DNA from: Reticulascus tulasneorum
Taxonomy: Eukaryota > Ascomycota > Sordariomycetes > Glomerellales > Reticulascaceae
DNA length: 64,000 nucleotides
Reading direction: 5' to 3'
Assembly (NCBI GenBank): GCA_001557505.1
Contig: LSAX01000006.1
Location: 496,001-560,000, forward strand
Shown here piece by piece: positions 13,101-24,377 of this stretch. The translations under genes were made by a program, and so were the position numbers. The notes under the pieces are model-generated. The model made no database searches and was not told where the DNA came from. It saw only the letters and a list, made by a program, of their open reading frames with translations. Every line of letters begins with the position of its first letter. Position 1 is the stretch's first letter.

Positions 13101-16100
13101 AAGTGGCGGAGGACGAAGAAACCCGACCTCAATATCGATATGAGGCCGGGTATCTCCTCACACCAGAGGACCCTGCGTACCAACGCCTCCACGATTTGAG
13201 AGACGAAATTGGTCGATTGCTCTCAAGTACGCATGATTTCTTGAACTCAAATCAGGAGGACGACGTGGCGTGCTTCACGGCGCTTTATGCGGCTTACAGG
13301 ACCTGGATCACCGACGTTGGAATCGAGCGGTCTGCGCATCCTTTAGAACGGCACCTCAGGCTTTACAAGTCGGATATCTCGGCGTTCAAGATCAGTGGAC
13401 TTCGCAAGCAGTATCCTCGTCCTCTTCTGATCAAGCGAGCCGACGCCTATCAGCTGCTTCGGGTAAAACATAATGCCTCGGCAAGGCAGAAGAGTGAGCT
13501 AGACAAACGGCTGCTACTCGATCTTGCCGAATCATGTGTCTCCTCCTATGCAGATGTGCGACGCGTCGCTCAAAGTGCCCAGGACTCGTCGCTCAAGGCT
13601 CTTATTGGGGGCCGGCCATTAGTCATTCCGGTCATCATGGAGAGGCTCAAGGTCGCACTTGATGCCAACGACCACGACCGAATTAAAGGTGCCATGTACA
13701 CACTACTCTTCACCAGTCTGCTCAAGACCTTGATGAAGGATTGGCGCTTTGCCCCAGAAGCAATGAGGCTTTACATCCGGACGGCCGGTATCGACAAACC
13801 TAGTATCCAGCAACTTGGAACCACTGCTCTGTACCCGATGCTGGAATTCGGTAAACCGTTTGAGCGCATGATTCTCGTCGATGATGAGCTTGTCAGTAAG
13901 ATCAAACCTGACGACGATGTTTCCCGCGCCATCACGTCCAGACATGAGTTCATCGTTCAGCGGCGAGAGCGGGTAGAAAAGAAGAAAGCTGCTCTTGGGC
14001 TTGAGTTGGCTGAACATGCCAAGGAAGCCCACTGGAAAATCGCATCGCGGTGTGTCATCTTCGCGACGAACATGTGTCTGCGATTCGATACCCTGGCCCC
14101 ACCTGAGTTCATCGAGCTGGTTGCGCAAGGTACGAACGACACTCATCCAGGACTCCGAAGTAGCTACATGTCAGCTTTCACCTCAATCTTCCAGGCGATC
14201 GACATGCGGGCTGCGTACAACCACGAATATCGTAATTATCTTCTGGAACAGGAGAAAGATCGCAACAAGGTCGTTGTCCCTGTCCCAAAAGGTGATGCCG
14301 CATTTACCCAGAGATTTCTGGCAGCGTTTGAGAAGCCTGATGACGCTGAATATATGGTTGACACCGACCATCCTGGTTGGCTTGTGTGGGGAAAACAGTT
14401 CCTCGCCTTTCGTGCAAAGCCCAAGCCCTTCCTGGATTATGACGAGTTCGAAGTGGCTGCGCGAGATCAGATTGGCAATCTGCTGACCAAAGAGTGGTTC
14501 GCCAAGTGTTTTGATTATCTGAAGCAGGAACCCCGAGACACGAACTCTGACCGGTTCAGGATGGCGAATGTTTATATGCTCATGCATGTGTTTGATTTGA
14601 TGCACTATGGGCGAACTGCAGCCAAACTGGAGGACATTCAGGATCTGACGAAGGAGATATATGGTGATGGGAGTGACAAGCACCAGCACCGAGCAACCGC
14701 AGAGATCATCGGTGCCTTGTTAACAGGATCTAGCGATGACCCGCCAGAATTCCGCAACAAAGTGTGGAGTTTCGCGGCACCAATGATGCTGAAGATCATG
14801 GCAGAAGATTTGACACCGGAAAATCTGCAATATTGGATGACCTGCCTGCATCTTACTGTGGATTCCAAAGATCCCCGTAGATCGCACGAACTTGTGCAGA
14901 CGCTTGGGTCTTTTAGGCTAGACATGACATCCAACGCCGCCTTCAAAGAGTCTTCCAAGGTCCAGCTCCTGGAGTTTATCATCACGGATGCAGGCTGGCA
15001 CTTCCGCCACGAGAAGCCGATTCTCCAAGACTTCCTCGCACACATCGATCATCCTTACAAGACGGTCCGAGAAGCCATCGGTAGAGTCATAGCCACTATT
15101 TACCGAACTCGATACCATGAATCCTTTGAAGATGTCACAGCCTTGCTGGAAGCGAATAAGGCGGCGTCCTCGATTGGTCTTCGGCCATACAAGCCAACGG
15201 AGGAATTTTCGGCAACAATCCACGAGGTATTTGACCGGCTTGAGAAGTGGCGTCATGAGCGTGCACCGGGGCAGCAGACACCATCGTCGTACACTTCGGG
15301 ATCTAAGACAGTATTGACCTGGTTGGATTGCACATTGTCATCACAGGAGTGTACCCAGCTTATGCCGTTCTTTCCCAAGCCGTTCATGGAGCAACTGTTG
15401 CATATGATGGATGTCAAGGAAGATCCGGAGCTCATGCGGTTGGCTTACCACGTCTACCGACATTTGCCTAATATACCCTTCCGCACCGGTGAAGATGGTC
15501 CGTTCATCGAGGCCCTAATTCGCATCGGCAAATCCTCCACCAGTTGGCATCAACGTCTGCGGGCTCTCGTCAATATGCAAGTTATCTACTTCCGAAGGCT
15601 CTTCCTTACGCAGAAGGAACAGCGAGACATGCTCTTTGACGCTGTAAGCGAGATGCTTGCAGATCCGCAACTGGAAGTTAGATCCTGTGCTTCTGCTACC
15701 CTTGCTGGTATGATCCGTTGCTCGCCGAAGCGCATCCGCGATCCTACAATTAAGGTGCTCAAGGACCGCTTCGAGACCAAACTCCAGCGGAACCCGATGC
15801 CGAAGAAAAAGCTTCCCGGCACCGACACGCCTGTTGATATGCACAAACAAATCGTCCGCCGGCACGCAGCAGTTCTTGGCCTGGGGGCGCTTATCGAAGC
15901 ATTTCCTTACGCGACGCCACCGCCAAAATGGATGCCTGAAGTCCTGGCGACACTTGCGGCTCGTGCTGCAAGTGACCCAGGTGTTGTGGGCAAGGCAACC
16001 AAGGCGATCTTATCGGAGTTCAAGAAGACGAGACAAGATAGTTGGACCGTGGATCAGAAGGTAAGTCGTCTTGTCTTCGCCCGATTTTTTGAGTTGTTGA

Positions 16101-16179
16101 AACTAACCATATGCAGTATTTCACTCAAGAACAGCTCGAGGATTTGGAAGGTGTCCTGTGGAAGAGCTATTTTGCTTAA
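10191..16179 (+). CDS. blm10: Proteasome activator BLM10/PA200
   Basis: Three exons: 10191..10657, 10726..16060 and 16117..16179, giving 1954 residues. Intron 1 has donor GTATGG, branch GCTAAC and acceptor CAACAG; intron 2 has GTAAGT, ACTAAC and TGCAG; both keep phase. The length and the all-helical HEAT-like composition match Blm10/PSME4, which caps the 20S core and stimulates opening and hydrolysis in nucleus and cytosol. The N-terminal block YRPRTFSYFNHLPF is typical of the family. An acidic patch lies near residues 930-955. The last 100 or so residues (RRHAAVLGLGALIEAFPY, then PPPKWMPEVL) form the conserved C-terminal domain. The protein ends SYFA, where the HbYX-type tail that inserts into the alpha-ring pockets usually ends YYA. 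Long antisense ORFs inside exon 2 are shadows. Confidence 0.96.
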
Positions 16180-19100
16180 GGACCCGCCGAAAGTTGGTAA
16201 TGGCAGGGTACTTACTATCGTTGGTGGTCAGGGTATGATGGGCCCGGTATACCTTGCATGGGAGTCTTGCGGAAATATCCATTGCATCAAAGGCTGCATA
16301 GGTAGGTATCGAGAGAATAATAATGTACGAGTAACACAATTTGTTATGAACCTCGTCTCGCGCCTTTGACTGTACTTGCCCTAGTGCCGCATGTAACAAG
16401 AAACCAACCACAATCAAGACGTGGGAGACCCCAGAGTTCGACGTCCACAAACAACAACTTACAGATGTGATCCTGAGATGACCTATGAAGTGAAATTAGC
16501 GTAAGTTTGAAACATTTCTCATCGGTCTTGATTCAGCAAGAATTAAGAACATGTCGAGCATTCCAAGCTTCAACAGCAGCTTCTATCAGAATATCTTCGG
16601 GGTATCCCAGAGCAAGCATTGCTTAGGACGAGGTTCTTGTCGTAGCAACGATGACAATAGAGACGGGGGGGCAAGCTAAGCGGATTTAATCTAGTAGGTA
16701 GTAAACCATCTAAACAGCTTCTTCTCGTGTCGAGGAACCAGCAAAATTAAAAAATGACTATCTATAAACCCGTTACATAGACTTGAAGAGCATTGAGCTC
16801 CTCGCGGACCCCGGGTTGGCAGACTTCCCTGCAGAACGGGACGGAATTATACCAAAATACGTCGCTGTTTTTGTCCCGCTATTAATATAATATATTCAAG
16901 CTTTTGTACAAGGTCTAGACTGAGAGGAATGTCGAAGCTGATCACCGGGCAGAACATACCGAGTGAAAGTGTGCGTAAATGGTCACTGCAGAGATACCGG
17001 GCTAGCATAATCTGGATCGAGATCCCGGTCTCGCTCGGGATCTAGTAAGCTTAACTGGCGTCTTGGATCATTGTGGAGCATAGGTAGGCAAGGCTATCCC
17101 TTCAACTTTGTATATGCTGCCAGAAGTAGTAGCAGTTGGCGTGTCGGTCCGTTCATTCACCAAGAGGTCGAATGTATGATCAACTCGTATGTAGTCGCAA
17201 CTCCAAGTAAGATGGTGAAAGTAAGCTTCATGGGGCTGCGGCTCAGATTCGGTGCCGAAAGAGACTAAGGACTGGATGCCGATGGCCAATCGGGCTCGAG
17301 CGGCGCCGCAGACACCCTGTCGTCTTAGGGACACATGGGTCGCGCAGTACCGAGAATAAGCTGCCACACGGATGCATAGCGGCCAGGGAGGTAACCCGGC
17401 ACTGGAAGCTATCCAGGTGGCCACTATTGTGCAGTGCGGATGGCTGAATTGATCGTTGGATGCCTTAAGTAGCCAGAGCTACTTGTTTACAGATCTGGGA
17501 TCGTGGTTGCTAAGGTTTACGAGGAACTAAAGGAATTCCTTCGTCCTTCCTTTCTATAAGGTAACGTCTGCTCTTGTCCTCCATATTCCTCTATTAACAC
17601 AGAGTTTATTTTCCCCTTTTCTATTCTCTTCAGCAGCAGCGATGTTTCACTTGGGATCGATGCCAATGTCGTGTCTTGTTAGGCTCCGAGGCACGGCACC
17701 TCCAATTTAGCTAGGCAACCTCCAACACTCCAGTCATCCGAGAACTGTTGCGCTATTGCAGCCGTTTCCCGCACGTAACTATGCCAGGCGGCGCCCTACG
17801 AGTAAAGGTTGTAGCTTATCTATTCGGAATGCGGAATCTGGCTTATCCTCCTCCTGAGTGGTAGGCGCTCAAAGACAGATTAGTCTCCCTACGACAAGGA
17901 GTTGTTTCTCAACAATGCTCCCTTGAACCGATGGACGCGCGCATTGCTATCCGACACCAATACTGGACAAGTCGGTTAGGCTCTCTATCTACCGGCTTGT
18001 GCATTGGGACTACGACACAGCCCGTTGTATGTGTACGCCCCCACTTGTAGGAACGGATCATCCGACGTTAGGAGTGGCTACCTCCCTGCCTCAGGCCATC
18101 CTCAGCTCTTCCATGCACTTCCAGACGTATGTCCCCATCGGGAGTTACAGGATAATGGGCCGTTTATCGAAGAGATTCATGAGAAGTGAGAAGAATTAGA
18201 AGAGGGCGGGGCGGCTGGGACGATCATGAACTGCGCAGTTTGTGAGACGCGTATGATTGTGGCCAGGCCAAATAATGAGAGACTGATAAGAAAGGGAAGG
18301 GGAGAATGACCGTGATATCTCGTGGCAGCAGATTTTGGACTTTCCGGCGTAGAAGGGCGAGGAACTGCAGCCGAAGTGCAAAATGGGGGTTGGGTAAGGC
18401 CGAGAGTGCGGGGGTAGCACTTGCATGTGGATGGAAATTCAGGGGCGTTGGTTGAGAACCAAGTAGGGGGCACACGGTTCGGTGATAGAATGGGTAAAGA
18501 ATGCTCCGAAGGCGCTCCTGGTGTTTGGATGCTAATATGTATTAGTTATATCATGACTGTCGAGCGAGTTAGCAAGCCAGCATGTGATACTCACAGCCAC
18601 TCATGTCGTCATGTATGAGGGCTACTTGTATATGAATGTCTTTCAGAACCGTATTGCCACGAATGAAGCATGAAAAGATGATGGTGAACGAGCGCCGAGG
18701 AGTCGTGTCCACCAAGGTACCCAATGAGTTCGCAGAGCTGTGTAATCCAGCATGTTGCTGTTGTTTGTCGAACATGTCACCTCGTGCGGAAGAAGGTCAA
18801 GCCGGTATATGTCCATTCACTCATCAACAGCGCGCCCTCAACGAACCCTTCAGGATAAATACATGTGTTCCAACGTCCCATCCCACCGAACCAAGTTCAA
18901 GAACCACAGCTACCATATCATATCCGCACCCAAACGAAGACGCGCAAATAAAGACACAAAAACAAGGGGACAAGCAACATAAGCAAAACTAAAGGGGGAG
19001 GTTGGTTTCCCAGTAGCCGCTCCAAAACAGATCGGTATCCTGCCAAAGAAAAAGCACACGCACACATCACGCCAGAGTGGCGAGGTTGATTATCATCTAG

Positions 19101-19245
19101 GGGCTCATGTGGCTCGTTCTCCCAGGGAAGGGGGAGGGGGCCGCCGAGTCTCCTGGTGATTATCAGACCAGACCAGGCCCCGTCATTACTCCGAGTGAGG
19201 CAACGTCAAGAAAAAAGGGACAGACAAGAAGGCTGCAGAAGGAGC
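16180..19245. other. Intergenic region between BLM10 and the lysine-rich gene
   Basis: About 3 kb lying between two convergent genes, so it should hold two 3' ends. Only short ORFs occur (longest 118 codons), none with a motif I know. A perfect 8-bp inverted repeat, AGATCCCG / CGGGATCT, lies near 17019-17043 with a loop of about 8 nt. Confidence 0.5.
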
Positions 19246-19937
19246 CTATTTGGTGGTGGTGACCTTCTTGGTGGTTGTCTTTGGCTTGGTCTCCTGCGAG
19301 GGAAGTTAGTCATAGGGTTTCATGGCGCTGAAGGGGGTGCGCGGATGGGAGATGTCTGCGCGTGGAGGGGGAGAAAGCGCGACAACAGAGCAAAGAGAAG
19401 CAGCTTACCTTCTTGACTGCCTTTGCGGCACCGTCTACCTTCTTCTCGGCCTTCTTTGCGACAGCCTTGACCTAGGAGAAGAGTCAATATGAGATACGAT
19501 ACACACATACAGGCAGCGACGCGACGGTCAGGTCAGGGACGCAACTACAAAGGCGGAGCGCAACTCCAGCGCGAGCTCGAGGACACCGCCCTGACGGTAC
19601 GGAGCTATCCTCAGCAAGCACGGCGACACTGAGAGCTTGCGCAGATACGCAGGGACCCGAACGCGCCGCACAAAAATCATCACAACCGTACGCGCCATGA
19701 TCACGGTCTGACTTTGGGGGGCTGGACTCGGCATACCTTGGTGGCAGCGGCGCTCTCCTTCTTGACGGGGGCCTTCTTCTTGGTGACACCGGTGGGCTTC
19801 GCAGCCTTCGCAGTACCGGTGACCTTTGCCTTTGGCTTGGTTGCGCGCTTGCGCGTGCTTGCTGGCGCGGTGTCGATGGTGGGGAACACACGCGGCTTGG
19901 AGTTGCCGGTGGCGGATCGGGTACCTTCGCGAGCCAT
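19246..19937 (-). CDS. Small lysine-rich basic protein, probably nuclear (histone H1-tail-like composition)
   Basis: Three exons join in phase: 19937..19737, 19471..19409 and 19293..19246, giving 103 residues. Donors are GTATGC and GTAAGC, acceptors CCTAG and CGCAG. About a quarter of the residues are Lys and the rest are mainly Ala, Thr, Val and Pro. Exon 1 has an N-terminal block SATGNSKPRVFPTIDTAPA followed by KPTGVTKKKAPVKK; exon 2 reads VKAVAKKAEKKVDGAAKAVKK-like Ala/Lys helix; exon 3 ends in TTTKKVTTTK. The Lys/Ala/Pro pattern resembles the tails of linker histones, but there is no winged-helix globular domain. I infer DNA or nucleolar binding from charge alone. The coherence over three exons, with composition preserved across both splice junctions, is strong evidence that the gene is real. 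Intron 1, at 265 nt, is unusually long for this window. Confidence 0.8.
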
Positions 19938-20450
19938 TTCGTTCTGTTATGTGGGGGAGTGTTCTTTGGAAGAGGAAGCAAAAGAGTCAGTAAATCTGCA
20001 GAACGTAGAAGGTCGAGTGCGCGATGAAGGGGGTTTGTTGCGAATGCGACGCGCGGGAGCGGATATTCGTGGGTGTGGTTGTGTGGTGGGTGCAGCAGTG
20101 TGTGTGGTGGTTGTATTTTTTGGGGCGGGGAGGGAAAAAGAGCGAGTTTTTTGTTTTGGCGCGCGACAGAAGAGGAGAAAATGACGGACTTACGAAACTG
20201 ATATTGGAGCGGGGAGCTGATGGGATTGCAAGAATGGAGTCGAGATTGGAATCAGGAAGTGCGCGATGGTTAAGTTGAGCTTCGGAAGCTTGGAGTGGGA
20301 AGATGGATGAAGAGGTGGTGGTGATGAAGGAGGGATTGTTGGTCGCGAAGGAGAGATGAGATGGGGATTTGGGATCGTAGGAAAAACAAGGTGGGCAGAG
20401 AGACAGCAGAGCGACTGACAGGCAGACTGACTGGCAGAGGGGAGGCGGGC

Positions 20451-20536
20451 GGAGGAGGAGGAGGAGGAGGAGTGATTCGGGGGAGTGATTGAGTGATTGA
20501 GGTGACCGACCGACCCCAAGCTGCTGCTGCTGCTGC
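20451..20536. repeat. Microsatellites (GGA)n and (CTG)n
   Basis: A 22-nt GGA repeat lies at 20451-20472 and a CTG repeat of about five units at 20521-20536. Both are in the upstream region of the lysine-rich gene and outside any coding exon. Confidence 0.9.
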
Positions 20537-21034
20537 CAGTGCTCTAATTACTGCACGGTCTAGCCTAGAGCAGAACAAAAAAGTATGTACCAAGGCCAGC
20601 AGGGGGGTGCTACTGGTTGGTGGCTGGTCGGGGTTCTTCTTCTTCTTCTATTTCTATTTCTTGGTCTCGGGTCATTAGGGTCTTCGTCAGTTGCCTCCCT
20701 TCCTACTTATCATTAGATCTTGGATAGATGTTCTCTTGGGATCCAGGTTTGGTTCTCGCGGCGGGGAGTATGTATGCATGCATTGTATGAGGAGAAGCCG
20801 TGGGACTCCATACTGCCTGCCAGTGGACTGTTACTTCACCACCCGACAGCACTCACAGGCAAGGTAAGGGTAGCTGATTACGTAGGTTGGTAGGTTGGTA
20901 CTGTAGCCGTCCACCTAGTAGCAGCTAGGTAGCTAACCAATAATTAGTAATAGCTAGTCGCGCACACTCTCATGACCCTACAGTCTGCTATAACTTATAG
21001 CACACGACAGAGAGACAACACTTGCAGTTGGCAG

Positions 21035-21050
21035 CCCCCCCCCCCCCCCC
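21035..21050. repeat. Homopolymer run of 16 C
   Basis: A pure C run sits in the upstream region of the lysine-rich gene. Its length may vary between reads. Confidence 0.95.
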
Positions 21051-21215
21051 TTCTCTCTCCGAAATAACCTAATCATAACAAAGACTGGACAGAATAGGAC
21101 TGGCCCAGTCAGCCCAGCCCAGCCCAGCCAGCAAGCCAGCTCATCAGAGCACAGCAGAGTCAGGTCACGTCAGGCGAGGCCACAGCTGAACGGGAGAGTG
21201 TTAGACCAGAGGCAC

Positions 21216-21720
21216 AGGAGAGAGAGAGAGAGACCGAGAGACCGAGAGACCGAGAGAAGCGAGGAGAGAGAGAAGAGAGCGGCGAGAAAATGAAAACAAA
21301 CGAGGTTGGGGGGGATCCTGATTACCCTCCACTTCCTCTCTTCCCGACTTGCTCTCTCTCTCTCTTCCCCCATCTCCTCCTCGCCTGTCCTCTCGTTCGC
21401 TTCCTCTCAGCTTTTGTCTCCGTCTCTTGTCTCCGATCTCCTCGTTTCCCTACCTACTTTGCTACGTGTCTCCCCTCCCCCAATCCCAGACAGCCCGTCA
21501 GATCATCACATCATCGCATCATATCTCCGTTTTCTTGTTCTCCGCCGCCTTTGTTGCAAGTTTCTCCTCTCCTCGCTCCCCACACTTCCCTCATCTCCTC
21601 TCCTCCCGTGAAAGTCCATCTATCCATCTATCCCATCTATCTCTCCGTCTGCCTTCCCTCGTTTGATTGCCCTTGCCTTTAATCTGCATTACATACTACG
21701 TAGTAGACACTCTCTCTCCT
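21216..21720. repeat. GA tract with ACCGAGAG minisatellite, followed by CT-rich block
   Basis: At 21216-21282 the plus strand is almost pure purine and contains three tandem ACCGAGAG-type units. From about 21330 to 21720 the same strand becomes almost pure pyrimidine (CTCTCT, TCCCTC). Strand-asymmetric CT blocks are common just upstream of transcription starts in moulds, but no plus-strand gene follows closely. Confidence 0.8.
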
Positions 21721-22665
21721 CCCACACGTGCCTCTCTTTGTTGTTTCAAGATATCCCCTTCGAAGCAGCCAAGAGTCTCTTTCTGCCTCTTCCTTTGTTG
21801 TTATTGTCTGTCTGCTGTCTTCATCATCTCCATTCAGCCCCGGATCAGCTTTCCCACACACACTCACTCACTTACTCACTCACATGCGCGCACTTCCCGC
21901 TTTTCTTCAGCAGCGCCATGCCTGTCCAGGCCAGCGGCAAAAAAGTGTCCGCATGACTAGAATCTAGTCTCTGCTTCTTATGTCTGCGTCGACGCATCAA
22001 ATCATCGACGCCCATTTTTGTCTGCGCCAAAGGCGGATGACGTGTGGAAAATCGAATCAAAATCCCTGGATTAGAAAGCGCTTCAATGAAAAGAGAGTTT
22101 CGAGTGCCTCATGTCCTCATATTATCTCCCGCCCATGCACGTTTGCCTTGTGGATCCGTCGGCTCTGCAGCAAGCAAGCTGGATGCGCCGCCTACTTACA
22201 TGCGCCGTTGCTGCTCCTCGCAGGCCACCCCCGCAATTTGTTTCCTCTGTCCCTCTTTTTGAAGCTATTCCAACCCTCGCATTTCGCCATCATGCACCGA
22301 TTGCCGAGGATGACAGCTTTGATGCGCCCTGACGAGTGTCTAGATTAGTACCTGAATATTAACGCTCTAATGCGATACCATTTCTTGACTTGCGCCTGGT
22401 CCCAATGCTATGCGCCGTCCATATCGGTCACAGCCGATGAATTACCCATTTCGGGTCTGGAATCAAAACAAAGCAAAATCCCGGCGCGAGTGCTTTTTCT
22501 TCACGCATCCAGCCCGTGCCTCCCACTGGTGCCAGGACTTTTTTCGCCTTCTCCAAAAGTTCGCGATCATCACTGACACATTTATTTCTATGCGCTCGTG
22601 AGTGGTGGTCTATCCATCGTCTTGGGAACCTCCCGTGCTTCAATCTCCCCTTTTTCAGTCGCGTC

Positions 22666-23977
22666 TCACGCCACCCTCGATCCATCCGTCTCCCGCAATG
22701 ATGGCCACAAAAGAAAGTGCCCCCCTCTCGAGCTGGACCCTTTAATCCATCCGCCTTGCATCCTGCCCGATTCCGTCGCGTTCTGCACCACTTTCCTCTT
22801 CGTAACGAACAGGAAAGGCGACCCCGCCACCTCGACGACGCAGTTATGCCATGGTGTTGGGATGTGAAGGTGGCCGTTCGTTGACGCGTCCACCGACGAC
22901 ACATCAAGGGAGCTCGTGACCTTCACAACCGTTTTGTCGAATAGCTGGATGCCAAACTTCGGACCGCTGTTATCGTGCCTTTGCGATTCCGTCAGTCAAT
23001 TTCTGGAATTCCTGGCGGAGATTTATCTTACGCGTGAATTGAGAGTCGGAGACAGTTCGGGAACAGCTTCTCGATGAGATCCGAGTAGGCCTGATTTCTC
23101 TACCCATGAGGTCAGCGTTTCGCACCACGCACTGACTTCTCACCATTCATACCATGATCATTTCAAATGCCACTTTCTGCGATAGCTTCTTTCTTTGACT
23201 TTTCGACATTCCGCTCGTCCCTGGATGCTCCTCCAAGTCTTCCAGCATGAATCGGGAAAGGCCCCTGAACAGTGCCAGCGCCGATGGGTCCTTACCTTCG
23301 ATCTTTGACCGCATTTTCCCTCTGTGCGACTGCCGTCCTGCCATCATGATCCTGCGACACAGCTCCGCCTCTGGTGTCAATTGTGTGGCAATGAAGCGCT
23401 CCAGGTTTGGCAGTTGCGGGCTTTTGAATATCGCGGATGCGTCGCGGCCGCCGCTAGATCCAAGTCCAAAAAGAACCGCCAAATTTTTGAATTCGACGCG
23501 CTCCCGGCCACCAGACTCGGATTGGATTGCTGCATTCATATCCTTGAGTGCCACCCCGTATTGGTCTACTGCCTGGTCATCGACACCAACTTCGTCAGAG
23601 GCCCACTATTAGCAAGACTCTCTTGATCGCCTCAGCCGGGGAAACCCACTGCAGTCGCTCAGCACATGGCCGTCGCTGACAATCCACACCGTCCCTCCTG
23701 GCTTGTATATCCGCTCCATCGCTGCCAAGAAGGAATGAAGTCGACGCAACGCCAACTCCTCGCCACGGTCGGGGTGTTGACCTACGACCTTGGATCCGTT
23801 GGATGATTTGCAAGGAAACGCCGGGAGAACGAACTCGACCGGATCGCCCCTCGCGACGAAGTCCTCCACTTTGGATGCGAAATACGATCGTCCTTTCGCC
23901 GCCCACATGTCCTTGGCCACAGCATTCCGGAGGTGGGCGTCGAAGAGGTCTGTCAAGGAGTCCGCCGTTGACCTCAT
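22666..23977 (-). CDS. DIT1/PvcA-family isocyanide (formyl-tyrosine) synthase
   Basis: Exons 23977..23650, 23589..23153, 23099..23032 and 22978..22666 join in phase to 381 residues. Intron acceptors are GAAG, GGTAG and AAAG. Family hallmarks are VLPAFPCKSSN near residues 47-57, then PDRGEELALRRLH, SDGHVLSDC continuing across the first splice into IGVDD, KVAFEMIM joined to RNQAYSDL, NSGPKFGIQLFD, and HIPTPWHNCVVEV near the C-terminus. This is the DIT1_PvcA domain. Yeast Dit1 makes N-formyl-tyrosine for the spore-wall dityrosine; bacterial and mould relatives turn an amino acid into an isocyanide. The divergent P450 upstream is the expected partner. The N-terminus is uncertain: relatives usually have more residues before this point, and a fitting stretch (VKILARIFEHHQL, 24007-24045) lies just upstream but in another frame, so the gene may be frameshifted or have an unresolved first exon. 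Confidence 0.88.
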
Positions 23978-24377
23978 CTTGGGGGATGGAGGTAGGGGCA
24001 CAGCTGGTGATGCTCAAATATTCTTGCAAGTATCTTTACAAATACCCGGACGGACACACTGCTGCGTGCCCAGAAGTGTGAGTTATATGATATGTGCCAC
24101 GCTGCGCTATGGTTTTTTTTTTTACTTTCGTTCCGGAGATAGCATGGTGTTCTTCGACTTAAGCCAAGCCAGGAGAACCTTGGTCGGATTGGACTGTCCC
24201 TGTATTTGTCCCAAGGACATGCGGAGCATGGAAACTCCGATTCAGTGACTTGCAATGTCTCCCACCGGACTCATTCATGGGTGTACTGGTTTTCCATTGC
24301 TTATAATTCATTAAGCCCGTACTCAACGTGGTCAAGGAATCACATGAATCCGATTAGGCTGGGCCGCCCTCTTAGTC
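23978..24377. promoter_or_regulatory. Shared bidirectional promoter of the synthase/P450 pair
   Basis: Only about 0.4 kb separates the two divergent start codons, so the promoters must overlap. It contains an 11-nt T run near 24112-24122. Part of it (about 24007-24045, minus strand) may code for the missing N-terminus of the synthase. I recognise no specific operator. Confidence 0.55.

Larger units (their letters stand above)
19938..22665. other. Long promoter-like region with purine and pyrimidine tracts
   Basis: About 2.7 kb upstream of the lysine-rich gene and at the 3' end of the isocyanide synthase gene. It carries microsatellites, a 16-C run, a GA tract and a long CT-rich block. Several 60-130-codon ORFs are only translations of the low-complexity DNA. 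It probably holds a long regulatory and 5' leader region; no gene is supported. Confidence 0.55.

Noticed and set aside
14183..14689. 168-codon ORF antisense to BLM10
   Set aside because: It is a shadow of the coding strand, which is strongly conserved in the sense direction.
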